Assembly: GCA_028714935.1 (NCBI GenBank)
Contig: JAQTLJ010000001.1
Location: 1 to 24,832 of the forward strand
Source of the DNA: Candidatus Margulisiibacteriota bacterium
GTDB taxonomy: Bacteria; Margulisbacteria; WOR-1; O2-12-FULL-45-9
Reading direction: 5' to 3'
Length of the DNA: 24,832 bases
Position 1 is the stretch's first letter, and each line of letters begins with the position of its first letter. Below are positions 14,755 to 22,470 of the stretch, one piece after another. The translations under genes and the position numbers were made by a program. The notes under the pieces are model-generated. The model was given only the letters and a program-made list of their open reading frames with translations, was not told the origin of the DNA and did not search any database.

Positions 14755-15774
14755 ATGAAGCTCTGGTCCCGGTTATTGTTACTGCTCTTTGCGGCCTTTA
14801 TCATCGGTATTTTTACCTGGGCGCTATTCGTCCCGAAAGATGATATTTCCCACCGGATCTACCAAACCCTTAAGGAACAGGAAAAACGCGCCGATCTGGT
14901 CTTTAAAGGCGTGATGTTTGAAGAGGTCGTTAACGGCGTCAAGTACTGGCAGCTCAAAGCTGACAGCGCGATCGTCAACAAAACGACCGGCCTTGCCACC
15001 TTGAGTGATGCCAAAGGAACGTTCTTTAAGCGCGGCAAACCGGTGCTCAGTTTCAAATCGCCTGCCGCCTTATGGGACATGAAGAAAAAGGAGATCTTTC
15101 TTGATAAGCCGCTCGGCTATGACGTTAATCTTGAAAGAAAAATCTCCGCCCTGATAATCGACCTGAAAAAATCAAATTTTTCGATCTTTAATCTCCCCAG
15201 GATCTATAAAAAAGGCTTCGGTTACTGGTTCCAGGCGAACAATTTAAGCTGGAAGCTTACCGACCAGAAGCTTCTTTGCACCGGCGGGATCGTCCTTAAT
15301 AAAGGCGAGGTAACTGGTTATGCCGAAAGACTGGAAGGCGATGTCGCCCTGGAGAAAATAATTCTGCAGGGCTCTCCCCGGATCATTATCGCGCCGAACA
15401 ATATCTCCCCGGCCACGCTGGAAGCGGAAAGTTTTGAGGTCGTCAGCGAAGAAAACATCATCTATGCCAAAGGCCAACCGGTGATCTTCTGGGAAGACGC
15501 CAAGATATCCTCAAATAATATTAAATATCTGCAAAAAGACGGCGCCTTGATCCTTAACGACAACGTTAAGATCGATTATAAGGATATCCAAGCCTGGGGC
15601 AACTCCGCCACTTACCAAACCGAAGCCGGCAACATTGTTATCGAAGGCGACGCGCAGGCCAATCAAGGCACCAATGCGTTAAGCGGAGAGAAAGTCAACG
15701 TTTCTTTGAAAAACAAGAAGATCTCTGTGCTGGGTAAAGGGAAAGTGGTCATTACCGAAGAGGAATTGAAATAA
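14755..15774 (+). CDS. LPS transport protein with LptC and LptA/OstA-like parts fused
   Basis: The product is 339 aa, much longer than LptC (about 190). Residues 4-24 form an N-terminal TM anchor (LWSRLLLLLFAAFIIGIF). The next region (KGVMFEEVVNGVKYWQLKADSA and after) matches LptC/YrbK. The C-terminal third has the strand-turn repeats of OstA/LptA (NDNVKIDYKDIQAWGNSATY, NIVIEGDAQANQG, SGEKVNVSLKNKKISVLGKG). In known systems LptC takes LPS from the LptBFG transporter and LptA bridges the periplasm. No lptB is adjacent. The start follows the TPR gene by one base. Confidence 0.82.
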   Translation: MKLWSRLLLLLFAAFIIGIFTWALFVPKDDISHRIYQTLKEQEKRADLVFKGVMFEEVVNGVKYWQLKADSAIVNKTTGLATLSDAKGTFFKRGKPVLSFKSPAALWDMKKKEIFLDKPLGYDVNLERKISALIIDLKKSNFSIFNLPRIYKKGFGYWFQANNLSWKLTDQKLLCTGGIVLNKGEVTGYAERLEGDVALEKIILQGSPRIIIAPNNISPATLEAESFEVVSEENIIYAKGQPVIFWEDAKISSNNIKYLQKDGALILNDNVKIDYKDIQAWGNSATYQTEAGNIVIEGDAQANQGTNALSGEKVNVSLKNKKISVLGKGKVVITEEELK

Positions 15775-15776
15775 TC

Positions 15777-16754
15777 ATGGTGATGCAGCTTAAAGCTGAG
15801 CCCAAAGCCCAGGCGGTCATCATAGAAAAATCACCGCTGCTTGACCTTATCATCATCGGCGGCGGCCCGGCCGGATTGACCGCGGCGCTTTACGCGGTCA
15901 GGTCACGGCTCAAGGTCCTGCTGATCGAAAAAATGATCCTGGGCGGCGCGGCTTCCACGACTTTTTCCATTGAGAACTATCCGGGTTTCCCCGAAGGCAT
16001 TTCCGGCCTGGAGCTGGCCGAGCGCTTGCAGGACCAGGTCAGACGGCTCGGCCTGGATATTCTCTGGGGGAACGCGATCAGCGTCAAAAAGAACAAGCAG
16101 ACTTTCATGACACAAGTCGATGGCAACATCCTCTCTTCAAAAGCGGTCATAATTGCGACCGGCACAGAAGCGGCCAAGTTAGGGATCCCCGGTGAAGAGG
16201 AATTCCGCGGCCGGGGGGTTTCTTACTGCGCTACCTGTGACGGCCCTTTTTACAAAGAAAAAAGTGTTATGGTGATCGGGGGAGGCAATGCGGCGATCGA
16301 AGAGGCTCTTTTTCTCACCCGTTTCGCCGCCAAGATCGCCATTGTGCACCGCCGCAAGGAGCTGCGGGCGGATAAGATACTGGCGGAGCGGGCCATGTCC
16401 AATCCCAAGATCTACTTTTTCTGGCATTCGGTAGCGGAAGAGATCAAAGGCAAGGAAAAGATCGAAGAAGTGACCGTCAAAGATCTGGCCAGCGAAAAGA
16501 AGCTTAAAGTCCCGGTCGACGGGGTATTTATCTATATCGGGAGCAAACCGAATTCCGAACCGGTAAAAGGGCTGGTTAAAATGGACCAAAAGGGTTTTAT
16601 CCTTACCGACGACAATATGAAAACTTCAGTCAACGGAATATTCGCCGCCGGTGATATCCGGGCTAAAACGCTGCGGCAGATAGTCACGGCCGCGGCCGAT
16701 GGGGCGGTCGCCGCCGAATCAGTTAAAAACTATCTTGAGGAGGTCAGCAAATAA
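15777..16754 (+). CDS. trxB: Thioredoxin reductase
   Basis: The product is 325 aa, a FAD/NADPH flavoprotein disulfide reductase. FAD binding is IIIGGGPAGLTAALYA (25-40), the redox pair is Cys151/Cys154 in CATCDG, and the NADPH fold is VIGGGNAAIEEA (166-177) with HRRKELRA (191-198). The second FAD motif is IFAAGDIRAKT. Two deviations: residues 1-21 are an extra N-terminal stretch, and the GGQ motif reads GGAAST (56-61). It is 2 bases after the LptC/A gene. Physiological partner is inferred; other reductase family members are possible. Confidence 0.9.
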   Translation: MVMQLKAEPKAQAVIIEKSPLLDLIIIGGGPAGLTAALYAVRSRLKVLLIEKMILGGAASTTFSIENYPGFPEGISGLELAERLQDQVRRLGLDILWGNAISVKKNKQTFMTQVDGNILSSKAVIIATGTEAAKLGIPGEEEFRGRGVSYCATCDGPFYKEKSVMVIGGGNAAIEEALFLTRFAAKIAIVHRRKELRADKILAERAMSNPKIYFFWHSVAEEIKGKEKIEEVTVKDLASEKKLKVPVDGVFIYIGSKPNSEPVKGLVKMDQKGFILTDDNMKTSVNGIFAAGDIRAKTLRQIVTAAADGAVAAESVKNYLEEVSK

Positions 16755-17632
16755 TGCCTGCTATTGGGATCGTCCAGGTCATCATGCCGATCATTATTAT
16801 CCCTTTAGCCGGTTTTGTGCTGGGAAAATTTAAAAAAGTTAACATCAAGACGCTGGCTGATTATATTATTTATCTTGCCAGCCCTGCCCTGGTGCTGGCT
16901 CAGCTCTCCATGCAGCCGATAAACTTGCGGGAAATCTCGCTGATCGCCCTGGCTGTTGCCTTCGTTATTCTCGGGACCGGAGCGGTCGTTTATTTATTTT
17001 TTAAAACCATTAAACTCCAGGTTCCGGCCGGTTACTATCTGCCGATCATGTTCATGAATTCCGGTTTCCTCGGTTATCCTTTGGCCCTGTTCGCTTTTGG
17101 CGCCGACGGCCTCAGCAAAGCAATAATATACGATATTGCCAACGCCCTTCTGCTCTTCACCCTGGGGATATTTATCGTCAGCCAGGGTAAAGACCGCTGG
17201 CAGGCGTTAAAACTGCCCTTTATTTACGCGGCGCTTTTGGGCTTCATCCTTTCTCTTCTTGGCATCAAGCTGCCCCCTTATCTTTATTCGCCGCTTTATC
17301 TTATCGGCGGGACCGCGATCCCGCTGGCCCTCATTATGCTCGGCTGCCGGCTGGCAGAGCTTAAGATCACTTCCTGGAAACTGCCGCTCTTGGCCTCAGT
17401 CCTGCGCCTCGGCCTTGGCCTTGGTCTTGGTCTTTTGGCTGTTTTCATTTTCCGGCTGGAAGGCCTGACGGCCAAGATCGTGATCCTAAGTTCTGCGTTA
17501 GCTTCAGCTGTCACCGCGGCGCCGCTGGCGGAAGAATACGATTCTGGCCCTGACCTGGTCGCTTCCACCATCGCGCTAAGCACGATCTTATGCATTATTT
17601 CTGTCATGCTGGTCTTAAAGTTGACAATTTAA
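16754..17632 (+). CDS. AEC-family transporter (auxin efflux carrier type)
   Basis: The product is a 292-aa membrane protein with about ten TM segments. Family features are MPIIIIPLAGFVLG near the N-terminus, ASPALVLAQL in the third segment and FMNSGFLGYPLALFAFG in the middle. AEC carriers export organic anions or small solutes; substrate unknown. The start overlaps the trxB TAA as TAATG, so it is the last gene of the heptose operon. Residues 214-222 contain an (LG)n run encoded by a hexanucleotide repeat. Confidence 0.92.
   Translation: MPAIGIVQVIMPIIIIPLAGFVLGKFKKVNIKTLADYIIYLASPALVLAQLSMQPINLREISLIALAVAFVILGTGAVVYLFFKTIKLQVPAGYYLPIMFMNSGFLGYPLALFAFGADGLSKAIIYDIANALLLFTLGIFIVSQGKDRWQALKLPFIYAALLGFILSLLGIKLPPYLYSPLYLIGGTAIPLALIMLGCRLAELKITSWKLPLLASVLRLGLGLGLGLLAVFIFRLEGLTAKIVILSSALASAVTAAPLAEEYDSGPDLVASTIALSTILCIISVMLVLKLTI
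17406..17434 (+). repeat. Hexanucleotide repeat in the AEC transporter gene
   Basis: The unit CTCGGC/CTTGGC/CTTGGT is repeated four to five times and encodes alternating Leu and Gly in one TM helix. It is in frame, so slippage would change the helix length by Leu-Gly pairs without a frameshift. Confidence 0.55.
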
Positions 17633-17648
17633 GGAAAAGGGGTATACT
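17621..17648 (+). promoter_or_regulatory. Consensus sigma-70 promoter of the thioredoxin-like gene
   Basis: TTGACA (17621-17626) and TATACT (17643-17648) are 16 bases apart. The -10 ends 7 bases before the ATG at 17656, predicting a leaderless mRNA. The promoter sits at the end of the AEC gene and its stop codon. Confidence 0.75.
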
Positions 17649-17655
17649 AAAAAAG

Positions 17656-18162
17656 ATGCTGCGTAAAGCGATCTTAATTCTGGCCGTTGCCATAATAGCG
17701 ATCCCGGCCCTGGCCGAACCGGTCCTAAAGATCGGTTCTCCGCCGCCCCCACTGACCCTCCCCAACCTTAAAGGTGAAAATGTTTCTTTAGAATCGCGTT
17801 TAGCGGGGAAAGTCACGGTTATTGTTTTTTTTACCAGCTGGAGCAAATCGTGCCAGGAAGAGATCATCTGGCTCAAGAAATTGGCTGCGCGTCAAGATCT
17901 CCAGGTGATCGGCGTTTCCTTCGACCGCAAAGTTGCCCCGCTGAATGACTTTATCAAGGCTAACAATATTACCTTTGAGGTCCTCCATGACAAAAAATTA
18001 AAGGCCTTGAAGGATTACCGGATCCTGATCATCCCGACCCTGTTCATTTTTGATCAGGCGGGGAACTTAAAGAATATCTACGTTGATTTTGACGGGAATA
18101 CCAAGAAAGCCGTAAGCGCTGACATCAAGAAGCTTCTGCCGGCGGGTAATCCAGCTATCTGA
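17656..18162 (+). CDS. Exported thioredoxin-fold protein (TlpA/ResA-like) lacking one active-site cysteine
   Basis: The product is 168 aa from ATG 17656, chosen because it follows a consensus promoter and gives a signal peptide (residues 1-20, ending ALA before EPVLK); an upstream in-frame start at 17590 would put the promoter inside the gene. The fold is TlpA-like: IGSPPPPLTLPNLKGENVSL, then VIVFFTSWSKSCQEEI and a cis-Pro segment RILIIPTLFIFD. The usual WCxxC reads WSKSC (62-66): Ser63 replaces the nucleophilic Cys, leaving only Cys66. It cannot act as an ordinary dithiol reductase. It overlaps the chagasin-like gene on the other strand by 8 bases. Confidence 0.9.
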   Translation: MLRKAILILAVAIIAIPALAEPVLKIGSPPPPLTLPNLKGENVSLESRLAGKVTVIVFFTSWSKSCQEEIIWLKKLAARQDLQVIGVSFDRKVAPLNDFIKANNITFEVLHDKKLKALKDYRILIIPTLFIFDQAGNLKNIYVDFDGNTKKAVSADIKKLLPAGNPAI

Positions 18163-18520
18163 TCACTGCCCTGATCCTGTATTCTTCAACCGCTTTATCT
18201 TTTCCTTCCCAGGGACGGAAGTACAGCAGGCGGATCTTGCTGGAACCATTTTTCAAGGGTAGGATTTTCCAATAACTTGTGCCACCCGTCCCGACCCGAC
18301 CGGTCGCTTTGGCCTGGTAACCGGAATCAAGGACCCGGAAAAAGCTCTCATCCATCTCCGTGATATACCAATTGTAGCCGGTGGTCGGATTAGCCTCGAG
18401 TTCGAGCTTGAAAGGCTTGCCTTTTTCGACTTGCATCGTCGGACCGCCAGCCTTTCCACCATCCCGGCAACCGGCCAAAAGAACTGCCAGTAATAAAAAT
18501 AATATGATCTTATTTTTCAT
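18155..18520 (-). CDS. Chagasin-family (inhibitor I42) lipoprotein
   Basis: The product is 121 aa. Residues 1-18 are a lipoprotein signal with lipobox LAGC, so Cys18 is acylated and the protein is membrane-anchored at the periplasmic side or the surface. The three inhibitor loops of chagasin are present: NPTTGYNW (44-51), GTGGTSYW (77-84) and RPWE (102-105). Known members tightly inhibit papain-like cysteine proteases, often host or own enzymes. Its ATG overlaps the stop of the upstream permease (TAATG), so it is the last gene of the export operon. Target protease unknown; none is seen in the window. Confidence 0.9.
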   Translation of the reverse strand: MKNKIILFLLLAVLLAGCRDGGKAGGPTMQVEKGKPFKLELEANPTTGYNWYITEMDESFFRVLDSGYQAKATGRVGTGGTSYWKILPLKNGSSKIRLLYFRPWEGKDKAVEEYRIRAVIR

Positions 18521-19722
18521 TATTCGTACCTCAGCGCCACGACCGGATCAAGCGCGGCGGCGCGCATCGCCGGATAAACGCCAAAGAAGATGCCGACCGC
18601 GGCCGAAACTACCGTGGCCATGATCACTGCCCACCAGGCAATGACCAGCGTCCCCTTGATGAACCACATGATCAGGAACGCCCCCAGCAAACCGAAAATT
18701 ATGCCCAGGATACCGCCGAGCAGGCTGATCATCATCGACTCAACCAGGAACTGGAGGACGATGTCCCGTCTTTTAGCGCCGATGGCCTTGCGGACCCCTA
18801 TCTCCCTGACCCGCTCATTGACCGCCACCAGCATGATGTTCATGATGCCGATGCCGCCGACCAAAAGCGAGATCGCCGCGATGCCGGTCACAAAACCGGT
18901 CAACGCCCCCATGATATTATTGACGATATTCAGGATCCCCTGCTGGGTCATAAAGCGGAAATCGTCGTTCCCCAAGCGGCGCAGCGTGACCGTCCGGACC
19001 TTTTCTTTGACCTCGTCCAACTTGTTGACATCTTTCGGGAAAATATTGAAACGCATGATATTATAATTGCCGAACATGTTCTTGACGATCGTGACCGGGA
19101 GCACGATCCGCCGGTCCATGTCCATCGGGCCGACGCTGCCGCGCGCTTCGGAGACGCCGATGATCAGGTACTGGTTGCCGCCCATCTTGATCCTTTCGCC
19201 CAGCGGGCTGCTCTCGCCGAACAGTTCCGTTGCCGCCCGGGGCCCGATCACCGCCACCTTGCGTCGTGATTCAACTTCCGCCTGGGTAAAATAGCGGCCG
19301 CTCTCCATTTTACCCCCCATCAGTTCCAGCGCATTAGCCGTCATCCCCATGACCGCCGCTCCCTTGACCGTTTTTTTACCGTACGACAGGTCACCGGAAC
19401 CGATATTCAGCGCCACAATATCCTTGATCTCCGGCACCCGGCTTTTGTAATGAGCAATGTCGGCATAAGTAAATTTAGGGTTGGGCGGCGAGTTTGCATC
19501 TTTACCCGCCACCAGGATAAACGAATCGTAACCAGCTCCCAGATTCTTGATCTGGTCGTTCACGTAGGTCTTTGCCCCCTCGCCGATCGTCACCAGCGTG
19601 ATAACCGAAAAGATGCCGATGATCACGCCGAGCATCGTCAGCGCGCTGCGGACCTTGTTGGACAAGAGCGCCCGCCAAGCCTGTTTCATTTCTTCCCAGA
19701 TGGAATAGATCAGCGCGTTCAT
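18520..19722 (-). CDS. MacB-type ABC permease (second of two)
   Basis: The product is 400 aa. It has an N-terminal TM helix (RSALTMLGVIIGIFSVITLVTIGEGA), a MacB periplasmic core domain of about 200 residues, and three C-terminal TM helices of the FtsX type with LVGGIGIMNIMLVAVNERVREIGVRKAIGAK. Such permeases transmit ATP hydrolysis to the periplasm and drive substrates through TolC. It lacks its own ATPase; the ATPase is three genes upstream. It is clearly related to the neighbouring permease (same opening and C-terminal motif), so the pair may form a heterodimer. Start overlaps the previous stop as ATGA. Confidence 0.93.
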   Translation of the reverse strand: MNALIYSIWEEMKQAWRALLSNKVRSALTMLGVIIGIFSVITLVTIGEGAKTYVNDQIKNLGAGYDSFILVAGKDANSPPNPKFTYADIAHYKSRVPEIKDIVALNIGSGDLSYGKKTVKGAAVMGMTANALELMGGKMESGRYFTQAEVESRRKVAVIGPRAATELFGESSPLGERIKMGGNQYLIIGVSEARGSVGPMDMDRRIVLPVTIVKNMFGNYNIMRFNIFPKDVNKLDEVKEKVRTVTLRRLGNDDFRFMTQQGILNIVNNIMGALTGFVTGIAAISLLVGGIGIMNIMLVAVNERVREIGVRKAIGAKRRDIVLQFLVESMMISLLGGILGIIFGLLGAFLIMWFIKGTLVIAWWAVIMATVVSAAVGIFFGVYPAMRAAALDPVVALRYE

Positions 19723-20912
19723 GCCTCAAACCTCAAAGCCTCGACCGGGTCTAACTTGGAAGCGCGCATCGCCGGATACACACCGAAAAATGTCCCAACC
19801 AGAAAAGCGACCAGGCAAGCCATATAAACCGCCCCCCAGGCGATGACCGCGGACATCTTGAGCCAGTCCATGATCCCCCAGGCGGCGAGCGTGCCAACGG
19901 TAATGCCGATCACCGCTCCGCTCATGGTGATGAGGACCGACTCAAAAACGAACTGAAAGAAAATGTCGCGCTGCTTGGCGCCGATCGCCTTGCGGATGCC
20001 GATCTCTCGGGTCCGCTCCGTGACGGCGACCAGCATAATGTTCATGATCCCGATCCCGCCGACCAGCAGCGAAATAGCGGCAATCGCCGAGACGATCCCG
20101 GTCATCGCGTTCAGGATATTATTGATGATATCGATCAATCCCTGTTGGGTATGGATATGAAAGTCTTCTTTTTTGTGCCGGGCGATCAGGATCTTTTTGA
20201 TCTCCTGAACAGCCTGCGGCACCTGGTCCTCGCTGTTAACCGTCATGAACATTTCCCAGATCTTGTTGGTCCCCAGGACCAGCGGCGACAGCGTTGACGG
20301 GATCAAGACCATGTCGTCCATGTCGTAGGTCAGCATCGTCCCCTTCTCTTCCAGCACGCCAATCACCTTAAAGCCTACGCCGTTGATCTTGACATTCTCG
20401 CCGAGCGGCGAGAACTCGCCAAAGAGGTTGCGCGCCACCGTCTTGCCGATGATCGCCACCCGTTTGCGCCCGGCATCCTCGGCGTGTGAAAAGAACCGCC
20501 CTTCGGCCGCTCCTTGTTTGTAGGCAAAAGGATAATCGGCTGACACGCCGAGCGTGTAGCCGGGCTTATATTCCTTTTTCCCGTAGTTCACCCTACCCCG
20601 GCCGACGAACTCGGTCATCAAATACTGCAGATTGTTGACCTTTGACCGCAGCGCTTGCGCGTCAGCGTAGGTCATGTTCATTTCGATCGTGTGGGAGTTT
20701 TCTTCACCCGGCTGGATCGTAATGCTGTTTGAGCCGACCCCCCAGCTGCCGACCTGGTCCATGATGTAGCTCTTCGCCCCTTCGCCCATGGAAACTAAAG
20801 TAATGACTGCCGCCACCCCGATGATCACTCCCATAGTGGTCAACAAGGAGCGGAGCCGGTTCGAGATGATCGAGCTGTAGGCGATCTTGAGCGGTTCAGC
20901 CAGGTTGATCAT
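19719..20912 (-). CDS. MacB-type ABC permease (first of two)
   Basis: The product is 397 aa with the same layout as its downstream neighbour: N-terminal TM (RSLLTTMGVIIGVAAVITLV), MacB_PCD periplasmic domain, and an FtsX TM bundle containing LLVGGIGIMNIMLVAV and ERTREIGIRKAIGAKQRD. It works with the adjacent ATPase, MacA-like adaptor and TolC. The periplasmic parts of the two permeases have diverged more than the TM parts. ATG overlaps the ATPase stop as ATGA. Confidence 0.93.
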   Translation of the reverse strand: MINLAEPLKIAYSSIISNRLRSLLTTMGVIIGVAAVITLVSMGEGAKSYIMDQVGSWGVGSNSITIQPGEENSHTIEMNMTYADAQALRSKVNNLQYLMTEFVGRGRVNYGKKEYKPGYTLGVSADYPFAYKQGAAEGRFFSHAEDAGRKRVAIIGKTVARNLFGEFSPLGENVKINGVGFKVIGVLEEKGTMLTYDMDDMVLIPSTLSPLVLGTNKIWEMFMTVNSEDQVPQAVQEIKKILIARHKKEDFHIHTQQGLIDIINNILNAMTGIVSAIAAISLLVGGIGIMNIMLVAVTERTREIGIRKAIGAKQRDIFFQFVFESVLITMSGAVIGITVGTLAAWGIMDWLKMSAVIAWGAVYMACLVAFLVGTFFGVYPAMRASKLDPVEALRFEA

Positions 20913-21601
20913 TTTACTGATTCGTCGGAAACGACCAGGCCATCTTTAAGCCGGACGATCCGTTTACTGTGGTCGGCGATCTCCTGATCGTGGGTGACAA
21001 TGATCAAAGTGATCCCCTTATGGTTCAATTCCTTGAAGAGGCGGATAATTTCCTCGCCGCTTTTTGAATCAAGGTTTCCCGTCGGCTCGTCGGCCAGGAT
21101 GATCGACGGATCATTGGCCAGCGAGCGGGCAATAGCGACACGCTGGCTCTGCCCCCCGGAGAGTTCCGATGGCTTGTGGTACATCCGCTCCTTCAGTCCG
21201 ACCGTTTCCAGCAAAGCGGCCGCCTTCCGTCGCCGTTCCTCAAAACCGACCCCGGCATAAATCAGCGGCAGCTCCACGTTCTCAATGGCATTCAGCTTCG
21301 GCAGCAGGTTAAAGGTCTGGAAGACGAAGCCGACCTTTTTGTTCCTGATCTCCGCCAGGTCGTTGTCATCCAGTTCATCAACGTCAACTTCATCCAGCTT
21401 AACATCGCCCGAGGTCGGCCGGTCAAGGCAGCCAAGGATATGCATCAGCGTCGATTTGCCGCAGCCTGATGGGCCCATGATCGAAACGAATTCGCCCCGG
21501 GCAATATGCAGCGTGATGCCGCGCAGGGCGTTGACCTCCACTTTCCCCATATAATAGGTGCGTTTGATGTCGGTTATCCTGACGACAATATTATCTTTCA
21601 A
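20909..21601 (-). CDS. MacB/LolD-type ABC ATPase
   Basis: The product is 230 aa, the ATP-binding subunit for the two downstream permeases. Walker A is GPSGCGKST (43-51), Q-loop FVFQTFNLLP, signature LSGGQSQ (147-153), Walker B IILADEPTGNLD (167-178) and H-loop VTHD. In E. coli MacB the ATPase is fused to the permease; here it is separate. The first bases overlap the end of the adaptor gene by 11. Substrate not readable: MacB relatives export macrolides, siderophores, toxins or peptides. Confidence 0.95.
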   Translation of the reverse strand: MKDNIVVRITDIKRTYYMGKVEVNALRGITLHIARGEFVSIMGPSGCGKSTLMHILGCLDRPTSGDVKLDEVDVDELDDNDLAEIRNKKVGFVFQTFNLLPKLNAIENVELPLIYAGVGFEERRRKAAALLETVGLKERMYHKPSELSGGQSQRVAIARSLANDPSIILADEPTGNLDSKSGEEIIRLFKELNHKGITLIIVTHDQEIADHSKRIVRLKDGLVVSDESVK

Positions 21602-22466
21602 TCTTGACTCTCCCCTTGTCTTTCAACTTGGTGACATTGGAGATCGCCAGCAGTTCGCCTTCGGCAAGGCCGGACGTCGCCTCTACGCTGCTGAACGAGC
21701 GGATCCCGATCTCGATCTTCGTTTCCTTAACCCGGTTAGATTTACTGATCGTGTAAACAAAGGAGCTGTCGTCCTTGCTGACCAGCGCTTCGCGCGGCAC
21801 GATCAGGGCATTATTATTTTTTTTGGTCGCGATATCAACATTGACCGACATGTTCACTTTCAACTCGTCATGTCCGCCCAAAAACCTGATCTTGCAGGGA
21901 AAAACATAAGATTCCTCGTCCAGTTTAACGCGCCCGCCGACCTGGCGCAGTTCCGCCAGCGGCGCGATCCAGTAGATCAGGCCTTGATAAACCTTGTCAG
22001 GGTAAACATCGGAAGTGACCTTGACCTTATCACCGATCTTGACGTTGGCAATGTCGATCTCATCGATCTGGGCCTCCACCCACGACCGGTCATAATTAAC
22101 GACCACGATCGCCGGCTGGCCCTGGCTGGCGGTTTCACCGATATCGTAATTGATCTTGGCAACTATGCCGGTGTTGGGGGCGACCAGGCGGGTCGTGTCG
22201 TCAAATTCGGCCAAGGTTTGCCCGCCGTAGACCCTTTGGCCCTCCTTTACATTAATGACCATGATCTTGCCGCCCATTTTCGGCCCCAGGTCATAGACCG
22301 GGGCGTCGACGATCCCGCTGGCGGTCACGACCTGTTCGATCGGCCCCCTGACCACGGACGCCGCCTTGACCGCGATAACGTCGCGGTTGAGCCAGTTCAT
22401 GAACATCCAGCCGCCGAGCAGTAACACCGCCGCCAGAACAATCCATAGCCATTTACGATTTTTCAT
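21591..22466 (-). CDS. MacA-like periplasmic adaptor lacking the alpha-hairpin
   Basis: The product is 291 aa from ATG 22466 (MKNRKWLW). I rejected an upstream start at 22529 because it runs into the tolC gene; the chosen ATG lies 4 bases after the tolC stop, with AGGAG 12 bases upstream (long spacing). Residues 5-24 are a TM anchor. The lipoyl halves (64-90 and 93-123) are joined by only a few residues (EFDDTTR), so the long coiled-coil hairpin that reaches TolC in E. coli MacA is absent. Beta-barrel and membrane-proximal domains follow. Length is about 80 residues short of MacA. Confidence 0.9.
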   Translation of the reverse strand: MKNRKWLWIVLAAVLLLGGWMFMNWLNRDVIAVKAASVVRGPIEQVVTASGIVDAPVYDLGPKMGGKIMVINVKEGQRVYGGQTLAEFDDTTRLVAPNTGIVAKINYDIGETASQGQPAIVVVNYDRSWVEAQIDEIDIANVKIGDKVKVTSDVYPDKVYQGLIYWIAPLAELRQVGGRVKLDEESYVFPCKIRFLGGHDELKVNMSVNVDIATKKNNNALIVPREALVSKDDSSFVYTISKSNRVKETKIEIGIRSFSSVEATSGLAEGELLAISNVTKLKDKGRVKIER

Positions 22467-22470
22467 GTTA

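Noticed and set aside
17590..17655. Upstream start for the thioredoxin-like gene
   Set aside because: It would put the TTGACA/TATACT promoter inside the gene and add non-homologous residues before the signal peptide.
21558..22424. Long open plus-strand frame opposite the MacA-like gene
   Set aside because: It mirrors a well-supported gene with family motifs on the other strand; no ribosome site or recognisable domain.
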